In this document: piece after piece, positions 33,038 to 42,001 of the stretch
Layout: every line of letters starts with the position of its first letter
Numbering within the stretch: the stretch's first letter is position 1
Made by a program: the position numbers and the translations under genes
Source: Adiantum capillus-veneris
Lineage: Eukaryota > Streptophyta > Polypodiopsida > Polypodiales > Pteridaceae
NCBI GenBank assembly: GCA_014529385.2
Contig: CM043954.1
Span: 7,815,806 to 7,879,805, forward strand
DNA: 64,000 bases
Direction: 5' to 3'
Notes under the pieces: model-generated
What the model saw: only the letters and a program-made list of their open reading frames with translations
What the model was told of the DNA's origin: nothing
The model's database searches: none

Positions 33038-34886
33038 CTTTTGACTCTCTAAGAATGTGTCTTCCTGATCTTAAATTCATCAGACTTAGCAATGCAACTT
33101 AACACAAATCCAACCACTCACCTGGTAAAGGATCAGTTTTCGCACAACTTCTTGCTTTGCCGCTGAATATACATGTACACAAGCGTTTAATTTCGGCAAT
33201 CAAATCAAATCATTTAACTGCTAGAGGTGGTCTTAGCAATGATTGGTATAACTGGAGAGTTAACTTCAACCACTACTGTATTTTATACACTTCTGATGTT
33301 CTGGATTAGTTCTACTAATCTGGAACTGTACTTCCCTCACATGTTGGTCAATTTACATGGAAAGTCTTAATTCCGTCTTTGCTCCGTCAAAAGGTCAAAC
33401 AAGGTCCAATTTCACTTCTGAAAGAAGTTCTGGAACTTGTAAGTCAATTGGAACATCACTCTATGTCCTCAGTCAGCTTTTCACCTCACTAAGCCCCAGT
33501 AGACATCCTACGCGTAGGATGACTCCTGTTCTGTTTTGCCTGGTTTTTGCACTATAGATTCACCTTGATGTGCTGAGTCCACAACTGTTTTTAGTTTTTG
33601 ATTTGGACACCTACAAGCTGGTTAATTGATCAGAAATTTGTTCCAACAGCCTGATGTTGTTTTGACCAGTCAAATCAACTTCAATTTGGACCAAAATTGA
33701 CTAGGAGGCTTGCCTCAAGCTATACAACACCCTGCTATGACTACAGTCAGTTTCTCGCTTCAATTTTCATGCAGTAGACATTCTACGTGTAGTATGTCTA
33801 ACTGCTCAAAATAACTTCAAATGCAAAGCACATACTCCCCTTAAGGTGCTAATCACTTTGGTATGCTCAAAGCTCGGTTTGGAGTGCTAAATCACACAGA
33901 ACACATCCTACGCGTAGGATGTCTATATGGCCTGTTTGACCCAAAACTTGAGCCACAGCTTTCCCTTGATGTCAGCAACCCAGTGCTATGCTTAGATTTT
34001 AGTTTGGATTTCAAAAGACCCCAATTTTAGCTGTCCTAGCCTTTTTCAGTCAAAAATGCTAAAGTCTGCTTAAAACCCAATTTTCTCACCAAATTGAGAT
34101 GAAACCTTTCTCAGGCACTCAATAAATCATGCAAATCATGCTCATACAGCCATCCTATGGTTTTGGTATTAAAATAATGCCTTGGCACAATTTGGGTAGG
34201 ATGTCTGACAATTTTTGTCTATCTGGCCTTATCCTGTCAAGATATGGTCAAACTTCCACTTTCCAGGTGAAAATAGGGTAAAACCTACCTTCTGAACACA
34301 CTGGTCAACTCAGAATTTCAAAATTTCCACCAAGTCACCCTGTAGACATCCTACGCGTAGGATGTCTCTTGGCTTAAAATTTAACTTTTTCCTGACAGAA
34401 ATATTCCTAATGCTCTGAAGCTCTCTCAAAAACACTCACAGAAACTTTTGAACTTCACTTCAGCTTCTAAACACTCTTTTGCGTCTTTTACAACCTTGTG
34501 ATGAACCTAACACCAAGTATAACATGCATGAAGTGCTCGAGATCATAAATCATGATGTCCTACTTACCCTACTCCTACTCATCATGCGAAATGGTGATAA
34601 TGGTGTCTTGGTTGCTTCCTGGCCTCCACGGACTCTCAAGCTCTCCTTCACCGCTTCTACCACTCCAGCTCCTACTTTCTACACCACAACTCAACTAATA
34701 CCTAAGTCTACCTAAGTCGAAGGATCTAGGCCAGACACTCGCTCCCTAGACTCCTCCTAAGACCTAGAGAGCCCTCCACCCTCTGATCCTATCTAAATGT
34801 AAAAGGAGACTCTGGCAAGCCAGCCTGGCAAGCCAGAGAATCCCTATCCTCAAGGACTAATCTCGGTCACCTACCTAGGGTTTTCG
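33038..34886 (-). repeat. Palindrome-bearing leader of element C
   Basis: Noncoding leader homologous to the leader of D. Palindromes at 33502-33523 (arm altered), 33777-33798 (degenerate), 33902-33923 and 34345-34366; single arm near 34198. Same flanking repeat text as D (GCTTCCCCTTGATGTGCTGATC type). Confidence 0.85.
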
Positions 34887-34904
34887 TCCCCAGCAACGGC
34901 GCCA
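34887..34904 (-). promoter_or_regulatory. Primer-binding site of element C (tRNA-Asp type)
   Basis: TCCCCAGCAACGGCGCCA matches the plant tRNA-Asp 3' end with one difference, one base from the 5' LTR. Confidence 0.85.
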
Positions 34905-34905
34905 A

Positions 34906-35632
34906 TTTTGGCGGATACGCCGTAATGGATGTCAGCACAACAAGAACTCACGTAACAAGATTTGTCAGCTAAGGACGAAGCTCGACCCACAGGCGCGTGG
35001 AAGCAAGCATAGGGTGTCAACCTACACTCGACTGACTCTTGAATAATTCGTATAGAGGTCTCTACCCAATGTCTAAGATACAACCTTCAAGAGTGCATAA
35101 GAAGAGATTTCCTACAACGCTTTCAAGAGCCAAATATCCATCAAATGTTCTCGAAACACCAGAAAACTTGAAGGAGACCCTACTAACACCAATAGGTTGC
35201 TCTCCCTAAGGTCCATGAACCAAAATCCCAACCCTAAACACCTGATGCAAAATCACATAGGATGTCTCGTCGAAATTTCTAGGTCATCGTTTCCAAAAAC
35301 TAAAGTGCCTAATGTGTAGCTCTACTGGATGCGAACGTGTGGATATGTTGAAATGAAAAAACAGACACCGTATGCTCACCGAATCACCAGATGTAGCTCG
35401 TGGATCGAGTTCCCAAAACCAGACCGTGCACCCGCAATGTAGGTATTGGCGCGTAGCTCTCGTTGGGGGCAACACGTTGCACTTCTCCACACTCAATTCC
35501 GACCACCGGTGCGCGCGTAGCGTCAAGATGAAACTCTCACTCTCTCTCGTACACATTACGCTCACTCACACAGACATAACTTTTTTAAAAATGACAAAGG
35601 TCTTTTTCATTAAGGTCAAAAGTGGTATAAAT
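34906..35632 (-). repeat. 5' LTR of element C, part 1
   Basis: Aligns with 15245-15970 of the 3' LTR. Its first two bases are TT instead of TG. Cut at 35632 by A2; TAAAT at 35628-35632 is the left target copy. Confidence 0.9.
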
Positions 35633-35867
35633 TGTGCGCTCCTTGCCGCATTGTCGAAGCAAGGGACTTGCCTAACACTGTGTGCGAGCCACAGACGGCT
35701 CCAAGCACACAACTAGCTTAACTAGTAAGCTCAAAAAGGGGCAATGGTATGTCACTCACCGCTTTATGCTCCTACCGTGGAGGATTCCTCGCCGCGAAGA
35801 AGAAGGAGACACCGCTACGTCGCTCTCAACCGCTTCACCGCCGTCGTGCCGCCGCAATGCTCGATCG

Positions 35868-35956
<89 letters not shown>

Positions 35957-36267
35957 ACACACACAAGGAGGTGAAGAAGAAGAAGATGGAGATGGAGATG
36001 GAGCAAGAGCACTCTTCTATTGCACAAATAAGAGAATGAGTGAATTTTAGGTTTAGTTGGCTTTTATATGAGCTCACTCCATTCACACTTGGGCGCCCAT
36101 TCTTAGCCAACTAATCCCTTGAATGTCCCAGTTAGAGTGCGCCTCTCATCGGCGATCACTCTTACCCTTTTCCTATTGGTCCGACAAGCCTGGTACCTGA
36201 CTCTACCAAATACATAATACATGTCCGTCGTAGGTGATGGGGTGTCCGTGAGCCATGAGGGTTAACA
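35633..36267 (-). repeat. 3' LTR of element A2
   Basis: TGTGCGCTCC to GAGGGTTAACA, 635 bp. Same as 953-1518 and 49018-51263. TATA box near 36060 in the sense of the element. Confidence 0.93.
35871..35965. repeat. (CT)n(CA)n microsatellite in the A2 3' LTR
   Basis: Run of CT followed by CA repeats. The equivalent in the 5' LTR is at 50850-50962. Short ORFs through it are artefacts. Confidence 0.96.
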
Positions 36268-36280
36268 TGCCCCCCTTCCT
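36268..36280 (-). promoter_or_regulatory. Polypurine tract of element A2
   Basis: AGGAAGGGGGGCA on the minus strand next to the 3' LTR. Confidence 0.85.
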
Positions 36281-37639
36281 GATGTAGATTCCGTCCTCGA
36301 AAGCTATTGAGTTGAAGCTCGTTCGTCGAGGTGGAAGAGCATTTGAGATGAATGTCCTTAGCCTTCTTCAGTCACTGCAAAATCAAACAACATTGGCACA
36401 GTAATTGCATTCTCATAAGTGATTAAAAAGCATATGCAGTTTTAGGTAGACAAATTGATTGGTAAAAGAATTTCAAACAATTTGTCAGCAATGAACATTA
36501 AATTGCAATGTAATCAAATGCATAAACAGATGTAAAGGTAAAAAATTAAACAAGTCTGGGGTCGCTAATTTGACGGTCGAAAGTCACTAGAGATCGAATA
36601 TTAATACCATGGGTAAGCTTCTTAATTTTCTGTGGTCAATTAATTTGTTTAATCGTGAGAGCCAAGTATTCATGTTCGAGGGCTGACTAGAGGCTATATC
36701 TAGAAGACCTTGTACTTAAGCTACCATAAAAGGAATTTATCATGAAATCATCGCCTGACTGATTACTTTTTCTTTGACCCCCCAAAGTCTTTTCACAGTG
36801 ATTCAATTTGATGTGTGTGCTTATTTTGTATGCCTTGGGTTTTTTGCTTTTCAAGGAAAAGGCCCACACTGGGAACCTCTAGGGCTCTATTACCATAGGC
36901 AATACATGTGAGTGAAGTACCAAATCAAGCTGAGATTTCTCTTCCAGCTTAAGATTTTACAGTGTGGCACATTGATTTTTTGTTTGTTCATTTTCAGCAT
37001 TTAAATTTTCTAACTTTGGGGGGTCATATAACACTGATACACCTCCCCAGGCTCATCACACTAGTAAACTCCCTTTATAATACTTAAGCGAAAGGTCAAT
37101 AGGGTCAAGCCCACTAGAAATCCCTAGTACATTTCACACAATGCTGCCTAAATCGGATTAAGAACCTAAGTAACCATTGATTATTAGGAAGGCATTCCCC
37201 ATGGTATTAAGAGAAGATCTCTAACACCTAACTTGGTCAAACTAGCTTAATCGGACTGGTTGATTTTTAAACCTAAACAAGTGATTATGACAAAAAATTA
37301 CATTGAATTAAATGTTTGTTACTAAGCAAATGTGTTGGATATTATCCTACCAATCACAATTAAAGCAGACAATCATAGATGAAAAAAAGATAAGGGGCAA
37401 TGCTAATGGACAAGAAACACCTGTTTGTGTCGATGGTCGCGCTTGATTTGAAGAGTGAGTCAAGATAAAGATTCCATGAAGGTCCAAATCCTATCAATAG
37501 CAACACGCTCCTGTACACACTAGGAAACAAAAGGAATACCTCCAGGAGGCACACTAGTGGGAAAAGGTACCAACACTTATTGAAAACAACAAAAAACATA
37601 AGGAACCCTAACCTAATTATTTGCACTCCCCCTAGAGAG
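36281..37639 (-). other. 3' noncoding region of element A2
   Basis: About 1.36 kb with no sustained reading frame or repeat that I can recognise. Confidence 0.5.
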
Positions 37640-38062
37640 TCAAGAGAATAGGATATTGTAGAGGTTGGGGGGAAACCCTAAGGCTAAACCCCTATCCTCG
37701 TCGTCGAGATAAACAAAGTCATCATCCATGAGACCATATGTTCCATCTGAGTAGTCCTGTAAATTTTCTTCTTCATCATAGGTGCCCATGTTTACTAAGA
37801 AGGTCATTAGACGCCTATAGTCATCTTGTTCAAAAGGGTAGGCTTGTGCAATGGGAGAAACGCTCTCTACTAAGTATGGATCAGACGTGGTCAAGAGACG
37901 TACCAGCCATTCTAACTCCTCAAAATTCCTCTCACATGCTAGCGTACCTATCAAATCCCATTCACATACAAGCACTGGAAAGACCATGTGAAATATTTGT
38001 GAAAAGTAACAAGGGTACCTCTCGCCCAAGGCAGGAGTGGATGACTCTAGTGTACTAGCCAT
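37640..38062 (-). CDS. 140-codon 3' ORF of element A2, unknown function
   Basis: Complete ORF from ATG to TGA with no internal stop, unlike the decayed polyprotein upstream. Acidic, with a hydrophobic stretch (YFSQIFHMVFPVLVCEWDLI) near the N-terminus and a strongly acidic C-terminal half (DDDFVYLDDEDRGL). I recognise no family. It lies 247 bp downstream of the polyprotein stop in the element's sense. It could be an accessory protein, or a chance ORF. Confidence 0.5.
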   Translation of the reverse strand: MASTLESSTPALGERYPCYFSQIFHMVFPVLVCEWDLIGTLACERNFEELEWLVRLLTTSDPYLVESVSPIAQAYPFEQDDYRRLMTFLVNMGTYDEEENLQDYSDGTYGLMDDDFVYLDDEDRGLALGFPPNLYNILFS

Positions 38063-38308
38063 ATCTGTACATGCAAATAGATGATGGTTAGAGTGTAAAT
38101 ATTACAAGGGTCGTGTTCTTGTGCATAATTTGTTTTTATGATTTGTGTTATGGCTCTTGCTCTTTTACTTTTTTATCTTGTTTTTGTGAGTATCAGGCTT
38201 TATATATACATTCCCTAAGATTGGAGATTAAGAGGTCAGGGAGAAAGGTTGAGAGGGAAGCAAGTGAATAATGGATGTCCACAAACACTCCCCCCTTCCT
38301 TGGGTAGA

Positions 38309-39631
38309 TCATACCGTTTGAAATGATGTCGTCACCCTTTGAAACCAGTTGTTCCAAGTTGTTATAGGTGAAGATTTTTGCCAGTAGTTTTCTATTACCT
38401 TAGGTGCCTCGTCGAGTTGCAAGGGTGGTAAGGTACTCTCCCAGGATCGAACTTGAAGTGGTTCATCAGGTGATTCTTGAACACTGGAAGGTGTGGATTC
38501 CTTTGTAGCTTCATGGAGGTCCACTATTGTAGGTGGAGGTTGTGTAGAAGCTTTTACCTTTATGGATGTATTACATGAGGAGCTAGAAGCTTCATGGAAC
38601 TCCCCCCTTCCTGAGCTAGGTGGAATAAATTGGTTTTGCCTTGGAGCCCAAACTAGCTCTGGACTAGATGTGTAGCATTCTGTGATCTTTCCCTTCCCAC
38701 GGTCTGCCATTGGCTTTAGCGTTACACTGTTTGACTCATATGGGTTTGTTGTCGATAGGGAAGGACACATTTTACGTTTAGGTACCCAGATTTGCTCATT
38801 TCCATCATAGTAGCCTTGGGCTTCTAATAGTCGTTTTGGAATCCATCGTGATTTGGTCTTGACTCTCCTAGAGCGCGCTCTTGGTTTTCTAGGGGAATTT
38901 TTTCTTGGAATGGATGGGAGGGTTAAGGTAGTTGGAAGTAAGGCCTTGGGGACCCATTGATATGTACTCTTAGGTCGTGCAGGTTGAGTACTTGCAATAT
39001 TACTGCTTGCTGCAACTACAAGTGTTGAAGTGCTAGGTTCATGGGTAGCCGGCAAAGACGAGTTAACCACCTTGGCTTGTGAATGTTGGCTATCCTTCAA
39101 CTTTGCTAGAGTTTGCAACGTAGGTGACTTTGCTTGAATGATAGGGGTAAGAGTCGGTGGTCGCGTCGTGACACTACCAGTATCCCAATCAATAGTGCAT
39201 TTGGTTGCCAACATCCACGTGCGTCCCAGGTTTACGTTGCCTTCCGTAGCTCCCGCGGGCATGACTAGAAACCTCTGCACTATGCTTCCATTGTCATAGA
39301 CAACAAGGGTCTGAAGGACTCCAAGAATAGCAGTTTTCTTTTATTTAATGCCCTTGACTTGCATCGTACTCGGGGATAGGGTCGGTTTCCCTAATTGACA
39401 CCAAACTCCATAGGATAACAAATTGTGTTTAGCTCACGTATCTAATAAGACATTGTATAGTACTTTCCCATAGGGGCTATTTAGCTCAATTGGGTATTGT
39501 AGGGGTGGATCAGATTATAATGAGTCGTCATCTGTGTCCTCGAAAAATGCTTGCGTGATTCCCAGATTAGCCTCTCGTTGGCGTCTAAGACGTTGTTGTC
39601 GTTCTCGAGCCTCAACTCTTGCTTGGATTTT
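38309..39631 (-). pseudogene. Second protease and W-x-P-K tail of element A2
   Basis: In the same frame as pol. After a TAA at 39632 comes a retropepsin-like domain: LLDT, a TGA where Gly is expected, AKHNLLS (near 39450), and later VNLGRTWM, a degenerate LGRxW-type ending (near 39215). Further stops lie near 39512 and 39342. From ATG 39280, 323 codons are open, with repeated motifs TYQWVPKALL, SRWIPKRLLE, QIWVPKRKM and LVWAPRQNQ in a serine/proline-rich tail. The architecture matches element C at 22676-24562. D-T-G-A would be the active site if the TGA derives from GGA. Confidence 0.75.
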
Positions 39632-41101
39632 TTAAAGCTCTGCTTGTTCCTTGGCAGCCTTCTTTTGATGGATGGCTTGCAACTCTTCCTGGCTTAGAGG
39701 ATCATAATATCTTTTGAATTTACTCCCATTAAGGAATCCAATGGTTTCAACTCCATCTAGAGTCTCCACACGAATGGTACCTTGCGGGGTAATTTCACAC
39801 ACTCGATATGGTCCCTTACCAGCGTATTTCAATTTCTTCTTTTCATTACGTACCCCGTACATAAGAACTTTATCACCAACCTTGATGTCTTTATCCTTTA
39901 AATGGCTATCAAACCACTTCTTTCTCCTGTCCTTCTCCAATAGAGCATTTTGCACAGCTAATTGCCTCTCTTCATCTAGCCTTTCCAGGATATATAATCG
40001 CTCCACTAAGGGGTTACCATCCCAACCTTCTTGAGAAGCTACTCGAAGACTAGGAATGACAAACTCCCATGGCATAACTGCTTCTTGGCCATACACCATC
40101 TTAAACGGTGTGCAATTAATAGCAACTTTATACACAATACGATAAGCCCATAAAGCTGATGTAAGCTTTAGGTCCCAATCAGTGCGATGAGCCTCAACTG
40201 TCTTTGTCAAAATGGAGATGAGAGTTTTGTTGGTACTCTCAGCTTGGCCATTTGCTTGGGGATAATAGGGTGTAGACTTGTGGTGAGATATCATGAAGTT
40301 TGATGTGAGTTCTTTTATTACTTCATTTATAAAATGAGTTCCATTGTCACTCACAAGTTCAAAGGGGCATCCAAAACGTGTGATAATGTTCTCAAAGAGG
40401 AACTTAGCTGTTGTTTTTGCATCCGCCTTTCGTGTTGCTTTTGCTTCAGTCCATTTGGTTACATAGTCGGTAGCCACAATGATATATCGTGATTGCGTGT
40501 TACGTGCAGCCGGACTAATCTGTCCTACAAAGTCTAAGCCCCACTTTTCAAATGGTTGGGTTACCTTGATGGGATGTAGAGGCATCCTATCCCCTCTTTG
40601 TGGCTTCTTGAAGCGTTGGCATTCATCACATCCCTTTGCAAAAAGTGATGCATCCTTAAACAAAGTGGGCCACCAATAGCTTGGCTGTAAGATCTTTCGG
40701 GCAGTCAAATTTCCTGAAAAGTGACCACTAGCTATGCTCATGTGTGCCTCTTGTAGAATATATAAATACTCATCCTCGCGGGCACAGCGTCTAAGAACAT
40801 CATCTTTTCCTCTCTTATAGAGAGTTCCTGCCAGTAAGCAATAGGGTTCGCATTCCTTGATTAATTTTCGAGCTATATCTTTTCGCAGCTCTTTGGGTGG
40901 AAAACCATTAACTAAGAAGTTAACAATCTTTTCACTCCATTCAGGCATTGTCTCAACAATGAACAAAGGAGTATCAGGCAATTCATCATCAACCCCCGTA
41001 GGAGCTTCGCCATTAGGGATACGAGATAAATGATCCGCCATGACATGTTTCCTCCCAGGCCTCACAACAACGGTGAAGTCAAACTCAAGAAGAATTAACA
41101 A
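39632..41101 (-). CDS. RNase H end and integrase of element A2
   Basis: 489 codons. Residues 1-45: end of RNase H and linker (VMADHLSRIPNGEAPTGVDD). Residues about 105-170: one zinc-binding module (H...GHFSG, CDECQ). Core about 185-310: WGLDFVG, VSDNGTHF and ANGQAESTN give the D, D, E triad, all intact. C-terminal domain about 385-470: IKVGDKVLMYG, KYAGKGPYRV, NGSKFKRYYD. Only one zinc module here, unlike C. Inserts element cDNA. The integrase is the best preserved part of A2. Confidence 0.88.
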   Translation of the reverse strand: MLILLEFDFTVVVRPGRKHVMADHLSRIPNGEAPTGVDDELPDTPLFIVETMPEWSEKIVNFLVNGFPPKELRKDIARKLIKECEPYCLLAGTLYKRGKDDVLRRCAREDEYLYILQEAHMSIASGHFSGNLTARKILQPSYWWPTLFKDASLFAKGCDECQRFKKPQRGDRMPLHPIKVTQPFEKWGLDFVGQISPAARNTQSRYIIVATDYVTKWTEAKATRKADAKTTAKFLFENIITRFGCPFELVSDNGTHFINEVIKELTSNFMISHHKSTPYYPQANGQAESTNKTLISILTKTVEAHRTDWDLKLTSALWAYRIVYKVAINCTPFKMVYGQEAVMPWEFVIPSLRVASQEGWDGNPLVERLYILERLDEERQLAVQNALLEKDRRKKWFDSHLKDKDIKVGDKVLMYGVRNEKKKLKYAGKGPYRVCEITPQGTIRVETLDGVETIGFLNGSKFKRYYDPLSQEELQAIHQKKAAKEQAEL

Positions 41102-41104
41102 CCA

Positions 41105-42001
41105 TCATGTAATTCGACCTGTGGAACACGGCTTGTTTACCAAATATAGCAATGCTTGATGATAAACATAAAACACAAACTTGGTAGCAAGAAGGTAATA
41201 GCGAAATTTATTTACTGCGTAAATCATAGCTAGACCTTCGCGCTCTATAGTAGTGTAGTTCATCTCGGCATCATTTAATTGGCGACTTGCAAAGCTAATA
41301 GGATAGTCCAATTTATGTTCTCCTGGTTGAGTTAGAACACACCCAATAGCAAAATTTGATGCATCAATATGCACATGAAAAGGTACATTCCAAACAGGTG
41401 TTCGCAGGATTGGAGCACTTGTTAGGGCCTTCTTTAATAACTCATAATATTGATGACATTCTTCCGTCCAGTGAAACTCGATAAGAAGCTTGTACAATGG
41501 ACACGCTATCTCGGCAAAGTTTAAAATAAACCTTCGATAATAACCAACATGGCTCATAAATCTTTGAACTCCTTTACAGTTAGTAGGTGGTGGCAAATCG
41601 GCAATGGCTTTAATCTTACTCTCATCTGTGGATATCCCATTCTTGGACACTATATGCCCTAGAATGACTCCATGCTTAACCCAAAATTGGCATTTGAAAG
41701 GGTTCAATGAGATGCGATAAAATCTGCACCTTTCAAATATTTTTCGTAGATATAACAAATGCTTCTCCCAAGAAGAATAAACACAAAGGTCTTCTAGGAA
41801 AGCTTCACAAAACTCCCTTAGAAATTCTTTAAACGCAGTGTTTATCAATCGTTGGAATGTAGCAGGGGCATTTGTTAAGCCAAAAGCCATAACACGAAAT
41901 GCAAACACTCCAAACTCTGTGATAAAAGCAGTTTTAGCTTGGTCCTCTAATGCAATTGTGATTTGATTGTAACCAGAGTACCCATCTAAAAAGCTATAAG
42001 T
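41105..42001 (-). pseudogene. Reverse transcriptase C-terminus and RNase H of element A2
   Basis: Same frame as its neighbours, bounded by TAA at 42002 and TGA at 41105 (CAA and CGA types). Contains SFLDGYSGYNQITIALEDQA and AFGLTNAPATFQRLI, then FLEDLCVYS, where the catalytic pair is E-D instead of D-D. RNase H has HIDASNFAIG, but DHQAL has become YHQAL. This copy is therefore catalytically impaired as well as truncated. Confidence 0.85.

Noticed and set aside
35744-36110. ORFs with long SL, HT and RE runs, also near 1039-1312 and 50696-51106
   Set aside because: They come from the CT/CA microsatellite in the A LTR and are not genes.
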